From contig CAZZAO010000023.1 of the NCBI GenBank assembly GCA_964652205.1, forward strand, positions 1 through 47,785: 47,785 nucleotides of DNA, in the 5' to 3' direction. The DNA is from ZC4RG36 sp964652205. Its GTDB lineage: Bacteria > Chloroflexota > Anaerolineae > Aggregatilineales > Phototrophicaceae. The stretch's first letter is position 1, and every line of letters starts with the position of its first letter. The notes beneath the pieces are model-generated. The model was given only the letters and a program-made list of their open reading frames with translations. It was not told the DNA's origin and searched no databases. The position numbers and the translations under genes were made by a program. Positions 9,306 through 17,274 of the stretch are shown piece after piece.

Positions 9306-9400
9306 AACCCTCATGCCCTTTTATAGTCTGAGTTGTGATTTTGGTGCGATTGCTCTGCGGGCTGCGGCGGCCTGCTCGTTTGAAATGATCTGGTATTTCA

Positions 9401-9423
9401 CCCCTCTCCCTTCGGGAGAGGGG
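9401..9423. repeat. Hairpin repeat at the aquaporin gene end
   Basis: A 10-bp perfect stem (CCCCTCTCCC/GGGAGAGGGG) with a TTC loop, followed by CCAGGGTGAGGGG. It lies 18 nt beyond the aquaporin stop codon. The type is close to the C-rich tract at 47236-47280 after asnS. It could work as a Rho-independent-like stem but lacks a clear T run on the minus strand. Confidence 0.7.
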
Positions 9424-9440
9424 CCAGGGTGAGGGGAAGC

Positions 9441-10091
9441 CTACTTTTCCTTGATCGAGCCGAGCAGGTAGGTATGGAGCAGCCCGGCGAAGATGCCGCC
9501 GCCGAAAATGCCGATCAGGTAGGGCAGCACGTAGGACACATCACCGGCAACGATGGCCGGGCCGACCGTGCGCGCCGGGTTGAGCGATGCGCCGGTGTAG
9601 GTGCCGCCCGCCAGAATCGCGCCCGCCAGCGTCACGCCAATCGCCAGACCGGCGAGGTTGCCGCCGTGGCCGTAAACTGCCGTCTGATAGACGGTGCTGA
9701 CGAGGAAAAAGGTCATGATGAACTCGAACGCCGCCGCCCGCCAGACATCGGCTGAAGTCAGGCTGCCAATCGTCGGACCGGGATTGCCGCCTGTCAGCCA
9801 GCCGACCAGAATCGCCGCCGCCAGCCCGCCGATGAACTGCGCGACCCAGTACAGCACGGCGCGCGTCGGTGTGATAATGCCGCCGATGAGCAGGCCCGCC
9901 GTGACTGCCGGGTTGATGTGCGTTTCGCTCAGATGGCCGTAGGCGTAGACCAGCGCGATCAGGATCAGGCCGTGCGCGAGTGCCGCGACCACGACGCCCT
10001 GCCCCGACGCCACCGCCGCGCCGCCGATAAAGACGAAGGTGAAAGTGCCGATAAATTCTGCAATGGTCGATTTGGTGAGCGTGTTATTCAT
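9441..10091 (-). CDS. MIP-family aquaporin/glycerol channel
   Basis: A 216-residue membrane channel with six predicted helices and the two half-helix NPA motifs, HINPAVT (near residue 61) and SLNPART (near residue 170). The family forms tetrameric pores for water or small polyols. The C terminus is short and basic/acidic (SIKEK). It starts with MNNTLTKSTIAEFIGTF, typical of the first helix, so the start at 10091 is likely. Selectivity (water or glycerol) cannot be decided without the aromatic/arginine filter alignment. It stands alone, with no glycerol kinase nearby. Confidence 0.9.
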   Translation of the reverse strand: MNNTLTKSTIAEFIGTFTFVFIGGAAVASGQGVVVAALAHGLILIALVYAYGHLSETHINPAVTAGLLIGGIITPTRAVLYWVAQFIGGLAAAILVGWLTGGNPGPTIGSLTSADVWRAAAFEFIMTFFLVSTVYQTAVYGHGGNLAGLAIGVTLAGAILAGGTYTGASLNPARTVGPAIVAGDVSYVLPYLIGIFGGGIFAGLLHTYLLGSIKEK

Positions 10092-10166
10092 ATCTGTTTG
10101 GGTTCCGTGAGACGCGACGCAATGCGTTTAATTGTAGCGAACAACCGCTGTTTCTGCCCGATTCGG

Positions 10167-10574
10167 TCAGGTCGTGACCTGGTAGACCAGAATGTAGTGC
10201 GCCCCTTGCAGCGTAAAGGCAATCTGGATGTGGCCGCCCTCGGCGTCGCGTTCGCTGGCGACCACCTCGCCGAGGAAGTCATCGCCGAACAGGTCGCCTT
10301 CGTACAGGCGGATTCGGGCAGGCGTGCTGCGCGTGAAGATGAAAGCCTCCCGCTTGAAGCCGGGCATTGGCTCCCATCCGTTCATCGTCTGGCAGCGACC
10401 CTGCTCAAAATTGACCTCGCTCATGCGCGTCAGGCTGGTCGGATGCTGGCTCATGCGGAACGGCGCTGCCGCCCAGACGGTTTCGCCGTCGATCTGGATG
10501 TAAATCTCGTCGCCACTCTGTTCCTGCGCCGTGATGCAGCGCAGCCCGATCAGATGCAAGCTGAATACCGCCAT
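10167..10574 (-). CDS. Small beta-rich hypothetical protein (C2-like fold possible)
   Basis: A 135-residue protein of alternating hydrophobic strands without a signal peptide: FSLHLIGLRCITAQEQ, DEIYIQIDGETVW, ARIRLYEGDLFGDDFLGEVV, HIQIAFTLQG. The acidic LYEGDLFGDDFLG segment resembles the calcium-binding loop of C2-type beta sandwiches, but this is only a pattern impression. The start at 10574 has GGAGG seven bases upstream; a start at 10610 would lie inside the intergenic repeat. No neighbour suggests a role. Confidence 0.6.
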   Translation of the reverse strand: MAVFSLHLIGLRCITAQEQSGDEIYIQIDGETVWAAAPFRMSQHPTSLTRMSEVNFEQGRCQTMNGWEPMPGFKREAFIFTRSTPARIRLYEGDLFGDDFLGEVVASERDAEGGHIQIAFTLQGAHYILVYQVTT

Positions 10575-10589
10575 CGCAAACCTCCAGAC

Positions 10590-10666
10590 AAAGTGATGAG
10601 TGATGAGCAATGAGTAAAAGCGAGTTCACAGTTTTTGTTCTTACTCATTACTCTTTACTCATGACA
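10590..10666. repeat. ACTCATTACTC-type low-complexity repeat with inverted arms
   Basis: GATGAGTGATGAGCAATGAGTAA on the left faces TTACTCATTACTCTTTACTCAT on the right. AATGAGTAA/TTACTCATT can form a 9-bp stem. The same word set recurs at 17180-17222 and 42619-42655, always between genes. Confidence 0.75.
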
Positions 10667-10671
10667 GCTCT

Positions 10672-11715
10672 TTACCAGACCATTCCCCGCGCGGCGACCG
10701 GCCAGACGACTTCAACCCTGTCACCGCGAACGCCGTAAAGCTGGTTGTGCAGGTTCGTTACGATGCAGGTATGAACCGGAATGATGTGAACGCGCTCGCC
10801 AATAGCGGGCTTCTGTTGGCACGCGCTCAGGTCAACGTAGCCATGCTCCTCGTTGACCCGATAGAGCTTCGCGTCCGGGTACTCGACGATGTAGCCATAG
10901 CAGCCATCGACCGTCTCGGAATTGATCGTTTTGCTGCCGCTGTCGAGAATAGCGCGATCTTCGGTCGGTCGGCTGACGATGGTTGCCATGATCGTCATCG
11001 CGCAGTCCTCGAAGGTCGCCCAGCCGTGGCTGACCGTCCCCCAGTCGTTGAAGACATAGGTTCCGACGCGCAGCTCGGTCAATTCCGGCACTTCGTGGGC
11101 CTGCGTCGCCGCGCCGATCCCGCCGCCGCTAACGCTGTCGACGCCGATTCCTGCCGCGTCGAGCAAACGGAGCGCTTCCTGCAACTGGGGACGGATGCTG
11201 GCGTTGCTCGGATAGACCAGCAGCCCGGCAAAGTGCAGGTGATCGTCGCTGTCGATGCGCTGCGCCAGATCGAGCACGCGCTCAACTGGCGCGCCCGTCC
11301 GTTGAATCTCGGTCGCCAGATCGACCTGCACGCGCAGGGTGATGTGATTGGCGGCTGCCGCCTGCGACAGCCCGGCAATTGTCTCGGCGCTGTCGGCGGA
11401 GACGGTCACTTTAGTTGCCAGCGCCAGATCAGCCAGCCGCGCCGTTTTCTTTGCGCCGAGGATGTTGTAAGGAATCTGAATATCGCTGAGGCCCGCGTTG
11501 GCGAAAACTTCGGCCTCGCTGACCTTTTGCGCCGCGATGCCGATGGCTCCAGCCTCGATCTGCATTTTGGCGATGTCGGGGATTTTGTGCGTCTTGATGT
11601 GGGCGCGAAAGCCCAGACCGAGCGAATTGCAGCGCGCCTGCATCCGCTCGATGTTGGCCTGCATCCTGTCGACGTCGATCAGCACGCTTGGCGTTTCCAG
11701 ATCATTGACGTTCAT
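10672..11715 (-). CDS. DSD1-type PLP enzyme (D-threonine aldolase/D-serine dehydratase family)
   Basis: A 347-residue fold-type III PLP protein. The N-terminal alanine-racemase-like barrel begins with ETPSVLIDVDRMQANI and carries the PLP Lys in HIKTHK. The C-terminal domain has the metal-site motif VHTC (HTCIVTNLH), as in Zn-dependent D-serine dehydratases and Mn-dependent D-threonine aldolases. It likely acts on a D-beta-hydroxy amino acid; which one is not resolvable here. The start at 11715 has GGAGAG eight bases upstream. Longer reading frames run into the family-1 repeat and would add a repeat-encoded tail, so they were rejected. Confidence 0.85.
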   Translation of the reverse strand: MNVNDLETPSVLIDVDRMQANIERMQARCNSLGLGFRAHIKTHKIPDIAKMQIEAGAIGIAAQKVSEAEVFANAGLSDIQIPYNILGAKKTARLADLALATKVTVSADSAETIAGLSQAAAANHITLRVQVDLATEIQRTGAPVERVLDLAQRIDSDDHLHFAGLLVYPSNASIRPQLQEALRLLDAAGIGVDSVSGGGIGAATQAHEVPELTELRVGTYVFNDWGTVSHGWATFEDCAMTIMATIVSRPTEDRAILDSGSKTINSETVDGCYGYIVEYPDAKLYRVNEEHGYVDLSACQQKPAIGERVHIIPVHTCIVTNLHNQLYGVRGDRVEVVWPVAARGMVW

Positions 11716-11735
11716 TGCCATCTCTCCGTAGTTGT

Positions 11736-11843
11736 CTCCCCTCGCCCTGAGGGAGACGAAGTGGTAGGGCCGCGTTCGCGCCGCGCAGCGGCGTCTCGAC
11801 CCGAAGGGCGAACAGGCCATCACCGGGGGCCGGGGGTCAGGGC
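11736..11843. repeat. Dispersed intergenic repeat, family 1, copy C
   Basis: A diverged copy of 3338-3449 and 4490-4601. It overlaps the last eight codons and the stop of the membrane-protein gene ending at 11820, and stops ~20 nt before the DSD1-type gene start. Confidence 0.88.
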
Positions 11844-13811
11844 ATCTTCATCTCCCATGACAATAACAGGCGGCGGCGGCTCTCGCCAGCGCCGATAGAG
11901 CCAGACCCAGACCGCGAAGGCCACCAGCGAGATCAGCGCCCCGGCGGCGAGCGCGTAGACGTAGAGCTGATCGTTGGCCGTCAGCGTCTGGCCTGCCAGC
12001 GGGATAATCTGCACATCGGTCGGCACATTGCCAGTCACCGGCCAGATGCGCTCGAAGTTGAACACCCGCCACAGATGCATATGCTCGCTCAAGCCCTGCG
12101 CCGCCACCAGCAGCGCGCCGAGCGTCAGCAGCCTGCCGTGATTGCTGCCCGCCAGTCGCGGCAGCCAGCGCTCGAAGCGGATGCAGGCCAGCATCAGCAG
12201 CAGCACAATCGGGATGATGATAAAGCGCGTCGTCACCCGCTCCGAGCCGAGCAGCGGCAGCCCCAGAGTGAAGATCGGGCTGTAAAAGCTGCCGATGGCG
12301 AACAGCGTCATCAGGCCGAGGGGGATGTTCAGCGCGCGGTAGCTCAGTTCGTCGGCGTGCTTTCCCGGCCAGACCTGGCGCGCGAGGCCGAATACGCCGA
12401 GGAACAGCGCGCCGATCAGGCTGATGTAGGCATCCAGTTCCCACGGCTGCATCGTCCGGTAGCGCGCGTTGAGCGTGGCCTGCGAGGTGAACAGGGCAGG
12501 ATCGAAGCTGATCGCGCGCCTGAGCAGGTCGGCCAGGTCAGCATAGCCGCCGATGAAGTCCGGCGAATAGCTAGAAGCGGCGACAGCGGCGGGCATGAAG
12601 CGCGCCGCCGACAGCAGGCCCCCGGCGGCAATCGCAATCAGGCACGGGAGCAGCAGCCGCGGGTTGAAGACGCCGAGCAGCAGCAGCGTCAGAAGGCAGA
12701 AGATGAACAGGTGGACGCCGCCGCCAAGCGCCAGCCCGAACAGCACCAGCCCGTTGAGCAGCGCCGCGCGCCGGGGATGGGGGCCGTCGATCAACTCGAA
12801 GGTGAACAGCGCGAAGAACGAGAGCAGGAAGTAGCTGTTCCACATGGCATGGCCGGCGGTCAGATGGCTGATGACGTGGCCGTTGAAGCTGAAGATCAGG
12901 AAGAACGCGGCGAACGTCGCCAGCGACCAGCGGTAGCGCCGCCGAATCAGCAGGCAGCCGAGAAAGCCGACGGCGTAGAACAGCAGCGTATGCGCCAGCG
13001 CGTACTGCCCCGGCGTCAGCGCGGGAATCAGAATGATGTCCGGCGCGAGCGGCACTTCCGGGTTGCCCATCAGCCGGTCAGTGATGTTGATCGCGCCAGT
13101 CGTGAAGATCGGCAGTTGCCCGGTTCTGAACGCCTCGGCAATGACGTTGTTATAGCCGGAAGCGCGCGCCCAGTCATGCCGATTGACATCGACCGTGCCA
13201 TTATTGTAGAAGTCGATGAAGCGGTTGATGCCGAAGGCGAACAGCGCCAGCAGCCCGAAGATCACCAGCAGGCGGCGCAGTCTGCTGGTCGCGTCCGGCT
13301 CGAACAGCGCGCCGAACAGGACAGCGCCTGTTCGCGCGGCGTAATCGGCGGGCGAGCGGCGGACACGACGAGTGATCGCCGCCCACTGCCAGACAGCCAG
13401 CGCGATCACGGCGATGGCGATCAGCGGCAGGATTGGCAGCGCCGCCAGAACGTGCCGCTCGATGGTGTAGGTCTTCTGCGTGCCGTCCTGAAAGCCAACC
13501 GTCAGCGTGAGCGGCTGGCCGCAGATTTCGCCCGCGCCGCGCGTCCCTGAATACAGCTCGCAGATGAACGCGCCGCGCGTCCCCTCGACCGCCCAGCGGA
13601 CGGTGATGCAGTCCCCCGGCAGGATGATCGTCGTCCGTTCGGCCCGAAAGCCGCCGCGCGCGCCCTTCTCGTCGATCCGCAGTGTCTGCGCGCCGGGATT
13701 GGCGACGATGGACAGCGAGGCCAGCAGGTAAAGCAGCACCGCCGCGATCAGCGCTGTCGCAATCAGCAGAGGAATCCGGCTCACCAGCGTCGGTCGGCTC
13801 AGGTCTGTCAT
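11820..13811 (-). CDS. Large polytopic membrane protein (GT-C/YfhO-like), function unknown
   Basis: A 663-residue protein. An N-terminal helix (residues ~14-36) is followed by a ~90-residue beta-rich extracytoplasmic domain (LRIDEKGARGG to TYTIERHVL), then about twelve hydrophobic helices. The segment after the next helices (NVIAEAFRTGQLPIFTTG, NPEVPLAPDIILIP, FNGHVISHLTAGHAMWN) resembles the loops of YfhO/GT-C proteins involved in surface-polymer glycosylation. The last residues DALTPGPR are encoded by repeat copy C, so the original C terminus was replaced or extended. The start at 13811 was preferred to 13871, because the extra 20 residues are not membrane-like. No strong Shine-Dalgarno sequence is visible. 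Confidence 0.6.
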   Translation of the reverse strand: MTDLSRPTLVSRIPLLIATALIAAVLLYLLASLSIVANPGAQTLRIDEKGARGGFRAERTTIILPGDCITVRWAVEGTRGAFICELYSGTRGAGEICGQPLTLTVGFQDGTQKTYTIERHVLAALPILPLIAIAVIALAVWQWAAITRRVRRSPADYAARTGAVLFGALFEPDATSRLRRLLVIFGLLALFAFGINRFIDFYNNGTVDVNRHDWARASGYNNVIAEAFRTGQLPIFTTGAINITDRLMGNPEVPLAPDIILIPALTPGQYALAHTLLFYAVGFLGCLLIRRRYRWSLATFAAFFLIFSFNGHVISHLTAGHAMWNSYFLLSFFALFTFELIDGPHPRRAALLNGLVLFGLALGGGVHLFIFCLLTLLLLGVFNPRLLLPCLIAIAAGGLLSAARFMPAAVAASSYSPDFIGGYADLADLLRRAISFDPALFTSQATLNARYRTMQPWELDAYISLIGALFLGVFGLARQVWPGKHADELSYRALNIPLGLMTLFAIGSFYSPIFTLGLPLLGSERVTTRFIIIPIVLLLMLACIRFERWLPRLAGSNHGRLLTLGALLVAAQGLSEHMHLWRVFNFERIWPVTGNVPTDVQIIPLAGQTLTANDQLYVYALAAGALISLVAFAVWVWLYRRWREPPPPVIVMGDEDALTPGPR

Positions 13812-13906
13812 GGAGTCGTCAGCGCCTTCTCGCGCTGCCTTCCGCAGGGGCGCGAGGGGTCGCGCCCGCAAGGTTTCACGCCGGGCCGAGAAATGACGGT
13901 CGCGGT

Positions 13907-13932
13907 TTCACGCTGCCTTTTCTCGGCTCTCG
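13907..13932. repeat. TTTTCTCGGCTCTCG repeat, copy 1
   Basis: A short dispersed sequence (TTCACGCTGCCTTTTCTCGG and the following CTCTCG) that recurs almost unchanged at 42592-42617 and partly at 17128-17148, all intergenic. Confidence 0.75.
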
Positions 13933-13943
13933 ACTTTTTGTTG

Positions 13944-14627
13944 TCAGCACACCCGCGTGTAATCGAGCACCAGCACTTTCGGCCATGACGCCGCTTCGTC
14001 CCGCTTCAGGCTGACCTCGCTGCTCAACGCCAGCTTCGTCTCGCCCTTCGCAAAATATTTCAGGAACGACTCGATCCAGAGGAGATTGTAAGGCCGGTAC
14101 GACAGCGTCTGAAAGTGCATCGGCACGATCAGCTTCGGCCCCGTCGCGTCGATGACCGCCTTCAGGTCATCTAACTCAATCGTCGGGTGTCCGCCAGCCA
14201 GCGCCAGCAGCACATCGACGTCCTTGAAAAACGCGATCTGCTCGGCGCTCAGTGGGTTGCCGACATCACCCATGTGGCCGATGTCGAGGCCATCGACGGT
14301 CAGGCGGTACATCCCGTTCAGGTCAGGATCATGATAGCGGTGGTTGAGCGCTTCCATCGACTGAATCGCGCGGACATCAATTCCACGCTCGGTTGTCTCG
14401 CCGCCAGCCTTCGCCAGCGCCAGCGCGTCGATCACTGTCGGGCTGCCGGGGATCAGGTCGGCGCGGCAGTGGGAACGGTCATTGTCCGAAGACATGATGA
14501 CGAGATCGGCTGGTTCGACGAAAGGCGGGTAGCCGGTCACTTCCGGCGTGTACGGGTCGGTGATGATGACCGTGCCATCGTCTGCCGTCAGCTTAAAGCT
14601 GGCATGACCATACCATTTGAGCTTCAT
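13944..14627 (-). CDS. MBL-fold protein (UlaG-like) with atypical metal site
   Basis: A 227-residue metallo-beta-lactamase-fold protein. It opens with KWYGHASF, the UlaG-type start, and has GLDIGHMGDVG (motif 3 His/Asp) near residue 112 and PMHFQT (final His) near residue 169. The usual HxHxDH metal motif is replaced by SSDNDRSHCRAD near residues 46-57, so at least two of the normal ligands are missing. It may have lost hydrolase activity or bind a different metal set. The cytosolic location is inferred from the absence of a signal peptide. It ends just upstream of repeat copy 1 of the TTTTCTCGG family; the Gfo/Idh gene ends 19 nt away on the same strand. Confidence 0.8.
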   Translation of the reverse strand: MKLKWYGHASFKLTADDGTVIITDPYTPEVTGYPPFVEPADLVIMSSDNDRSHCRADLIPGSPTVIDALALAKAGGETTERGIDVRAIQSMEALNHRYHDPDLNGMYRLTVDGLDIGHMGDVGNPLSAEQIAFFKDVDVLLALAGGHPTIELDDLKAVIDATGPKLIVPMHFQTLSYRPYNLLWIESFLKYFAKGETKLALSSEVSLKRDEAASWPKVLVLDYTRVC

Positions 14628-14645
14628 TGAACGACCCCTAATCCA

Positions 14646-15629
14646 CTAGCCCGGAGCATGTTCCGCCACCGACGCGCGCAGTTGGTCGAGGACTTCCATC
14701 ATCCGCACGGCGTCTTCCGCCGGGTAGAGCGGCGCTTGACCGAGCAGCAGCGCGTCGGCGAAGTCCTCAGCCATGAGCTGATATTCGCCCGCAGGCGGCA
14801 CAGTGATCGCCTCGTATTCCGAGCCGCGCCAGTATTGAATGGTCGTCGGGCGGTCGTGCGGGATAACAAAGGCTTCGTCCACCCGGATGCGCCCCTCGCT
14901 GCCGCGAACTTCATACGCCTGTTTCCCGGCAGTCAGCACGCCGCAGTCGAAATGCCCGACGACGCCCGATGGAAACTGGAGCGCTGCCGCTGCCTGGATA
15001 TCAACGCCGCTGTCATTGTAGACGCCGAAAGCCGCCAGCTTCGACGGCTCCTCGCCAGTCAGCAGGCGCATAATGCTGACGCAGTAGCAGCCGACATCCA
15101 TGATGCCGCCGCCCGCGCGTTCCTTCGACAGGCGGATATTCTCTGGATCGCCGCTCAGCGCAAAGGTGAATGACGAGTTGATAACTCTGAGAGCGCCGAC
15201 TGCGCCATCGGCCACCATCTGCCTGACCTTCAACGTTTGCGGGTGATGCCGATACATAAAAGCTTCTGACAGCAGCAGCTTTTTCGCGGCGAAATAATCG
15301 ACCATCCGGCGGGCTTCAGCGGCGTTGGCGGTCAGCGGTTTCTCGCACAGCACGGCCTTGCCCGCGTCGGCGGCCTTCATCGACCATTCGGCGTGCAGGT
15401 CGTTGGGCAGCGGGTTGTAAATGGCGTCGATCTTCGGGTCGGCCAGCAGCGCCTCGTAGCTGCCGTAAACCGTCGGAATGTTCAGCTCCTCGGCCATCGC
15501 CTTACCTCTGGCGAGATCGCGGCTGCCGATGGCGGCAACGACGCCGTTTCGAGCGTTGTGGAACTGCGGCAGCACCCGCCGGTTGATGTTGGCAGTGCTG
15601 AGAATGCCCCAGCGAATCTTGTCAGCCAT
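14646..15629 (-). CDS. Gfo/Idh/MocA-family NAD(P)-dependent oxidoreductase
   Basis: A 327-residue protein. The N-terminal Rossmann domain starts RWGILSTANINRR (variant GxGxxxR loop), followed by the family hallmark CEKPLTANAAEAR (Lys near residue 95). The C-terminal substrate domain carries GGGIMDVGCYCVSIMRLLTG, where the catalytic Asp/His region of the family lies. It likely oxidises or reduces a sugar or inositol-type alcohol. The start at 15629 has AGGA about nine bases upstream; the ATG at 15638 is too close to that site. It may be co-transcribed with the MBL-fold gene 18 nt downstream. Confidence 0.88.
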   Translation of the reverse strand: MADKIRWGILSTANINRRVLPQFHNARNGVVAAIGSRDLARGKAMAEELNIPTVYGSYEALLADPKIDAIYNPLPNDLHAEWSMKAADAGKAVLCEKPLTANAAEARRMVDYFAAKKLLLSEAFMYRHHPQTLKVRQMVADGAVGALRVINSSFTFALSGDPENIRLSKERAGGGIMDVGCYCVSIMRLLTGEEPSKLAAFGVYNDSGVDIQAAAALQFPSGVVGHFDCGVLTAGKQAYEVRGSEGRIRVDEAFVIPHDRPTTIQYWRGSEYEAITVPPAGEYQLMAEDFADALLLGQAPLYPAEDAVRMMEVLDQLRASVAEHAPG

Positions 15630-15878
15630 TGTGCGCATCCTTTACCTGAGGGAGCCGACGCGCTCGCGTGGCCGCCGCTAAACGGAAATAGACGGATGAT
15701 AACGCGCCGGGCGGACTGGCCGCAAAAGAAACCGTTGAAAAGTCGGCTGATATCCTTAATTAAATTAGTAATTCATTAGCCCTTCTAGCCAGATACATCC
15801 AGTGTGTGGCATGATGCGAAAGTGTCATTAAGAACGAAATTTAGGTCGTTCATCGAACGTTAGCGATTGGAGAACCTC

Positions 15879-16811
15879 ATGGACAGGACTATTTCCCGAC
15901 GCAGTATCCTGAAGGGCGGCGCGGTCGTCGCCGGAGCCGCAGGTATGATGAGCTTCAGCGGGCTGCTGGCTGCCGCTCCGGCGCTCCAGTTCGGCAGCGA
16001 CCTCGATATTCTCAACTACGCGCTGACGCTGGAACATCTGGAATATGCTTTCTACCGCGACGGCCTCAATGGCCTCGGCGCGGGCGCGTTCTCGGCGCTG
16101 CCGACCTTCGGCGGTCAATCGGCCCTCGCGTCTTTTCAGGCCATCCGTGACCATGAAGGCCAGCATGTCCAGACGCTGATCCAGGTGATTCAGAGCCTCG
16201 GCGGGACGCCGGTAGCAGAAGCGAAATACAACTTCGGCTACTCGAACGTGGCGGGCTTCGTCAAGGTCGCCGACGCGCTCGAAAACACCGGCGTCTCGGC
16301 CTACGATGGCGCGATCCGCTACGTTCAGAATCCAGACCTGAAGCAGGCCGCCGCGACGATTGCCACGGTTGAGGCGCGCCACGCTGCTTACCTGAACCTG
16401 CTCACCGGCACCTCGCCGTTTCCCGCCGCGTTCGATACGCCCAAGTCGAAGGACGAAATTCTCGCCATCGCCGGGCCGTTCATCGTCGGCAGCGGCGCGG
16501 CTGCGCCGAGCGCCCCGGCCTCTGGCTCGGCCTCGATCAGCGCGCCGAGCGGCAATATCAGCGGCAGCAACACGATCACCGGCACGGCAGTGCTCGGCCC
16601 GAACGACGCCTTCTATAAGGTCGTCATCATGGGCGGTCAGTTCACTGACTGGACGACAGTGGGGACGACTCACACCAGCAGCGTCAGCAACGGCACGCTC
16701 GAAACGCTGGGGCCGCTGCCTGCGGGCAGCTATCAGCTCCGCGTGATCGTCGTCGCCAAGGACAGCAACTTCAGCCAGGTTTCGGCCCCTGTGAGCATCA
16801 GCGCCAGCTAG
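15879..16811 (+). CDS. Tat-exported ferritin-like domain protein
   Basis: A 310-residue protein beginning MDRTISRRSILKGGAVVAG, a twin-arginine signal with a hydrophobic core and an AAAP cleavage region near residue 30. A four-helix ferritin-like (Ferritin_2) domain follows. Its Glu/His ligands are visible in ALTLEHLEYAFY, IRDHEGQHVQTL and VEARHAAYL. After a Ser/Ala/Pro-rich linker (~residues 205-230) comes a C-terminal beta-sandwich segment of ~80 residues. The domain type is common in envelope stress or sporulation-linked proteins; a metal or peroxide role is plausible but unproven. GGAGA lies before the chosen ATG, and the stop codon lies in the first unit of a tandem repeat. Upstream is an AT-rich ~200-nt intergenic segment likely to contain the promoter. 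Confidence 0.82.
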   Translation: MDRTISRRSILKGGAVVAGAAGMMSFSGLLAAAPALQFGSDLDILNYALTLEHLEYAFYRDGLNGLGAGAFSALPTFGGQSALASFQAIRDHEGQHVQTLIQVIQSLGGTPVAEAKYNFGYSNVAGFVKVADALENTGVSAYDGAIRYVQNPDLKQAAATIATVEARHAAYLNLLTGTSPFPAAFDTPKSKDEILAIAGPFIVGSGAAAPSAPASGSASISAPSGNISGSNTITGTAVLGPNDAFYKVVIMGGQFTDWTTVGTTHTSSVSNGTLETLGPLPAGSYQLRVIVVAKDSNFSQVSAPVSISAS

Positions 16812-16866
16812 CCCCAGCTAGCCCCAGCTAGCCCCAGCTAGCCCCAGCTAGCCCCAGCTAGCCCCA
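16803..16866. repeat. Tandem 10-bp repeat at the ferritin-like gene end
   Basis: Five exact copies of a 10-bp unit (GCCCCAGCTA, 16811-16860), with partial units on both sides. The TAG stop codon of the gene lies in the first partial unit and is repeated in every unit. The period equals about one DNA helical turn. Slippage expansion is the simplest origin. Confidence 0.95.
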
Positions 16867-16889
16867 ATTCCCATCGCTGTAACCCGATG

Positions 16890-16925
16890 AACGGGGTGGC
16901 CTCTGAGCCGCCCCGTTTGCGTTTT
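16890..16925 (+). terminator. Intrinsic terminator after the ferritin-like gene
   Basis: An 11-bp stem (16890-16900 with 16907-16917, one G-U pair) around a CTCTGA loop, followed by a T-rich tail GTTTGCGTTTT. It lies ~80 nt past the stop codon. Confidence 0.8.
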
Positions 16926-17274
16926 CTGCGCCGCCTCGTCGGCTGAGAGCCTGTCTTACGACAGCGCTGGCCTTTGGCTGGACTTGCATTTGCCTGGACG
17001 GCCTGTGGATATTGCTGACGCAGCGACACCCGGACAGCGGTTTTTGCAGCGCGCCTTGAAAGATGCCGTTCTTCTATAAGCACTGTTCTGCCCTCTATCT
17101 CTGCGGAGATGCGCTTTTATCTCTATCTTTTCTCGGTTCTCGGTTCTTCTTTTCTCACACCCTCATCACTCCATAATTTAACACAGCGGCTTACTCATCC
17201 CTCGTTCCTCATCACTCATCACTTTCCTTTATGGTATAGTTGCAGCGTTTCGTCCCCTTCCGTGAGGAATCTGG
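16926..17274. other. Intergenic region with dispersed repeats upstream of the YfhO-flippase gene
   Basis: The first ~170 nt show no coding signal. 17128-17148 is a partial copy of the TTTTCTCGG repeat, and 17180-17222 is a run of ACTCATC/CTCATCACT words. A TATAGT element at 17235-17240 with GAGGAA close to the ATG could be the promoter and ribosome-binding region of the next gene. Confidence 0.6.

Noticed and set aside
11716..11823. N-terminal extension of the DSD1-type protein
   Set aside because: The extra residues are encoded by repeat copy C and are also readable at copies A and B; a good Shine-Dalgarno sequence supports the start at 11715.
12075..13550. Plus-strand 491-codon frame
   Set aside because: A Gln/Arg-rich shadow of the membrane-protein gene on the other strand.
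16803..16866. CRISPR array
   Set aside because: The 10-bp units are directly contiguous with no spacers, and no cas genes are present.
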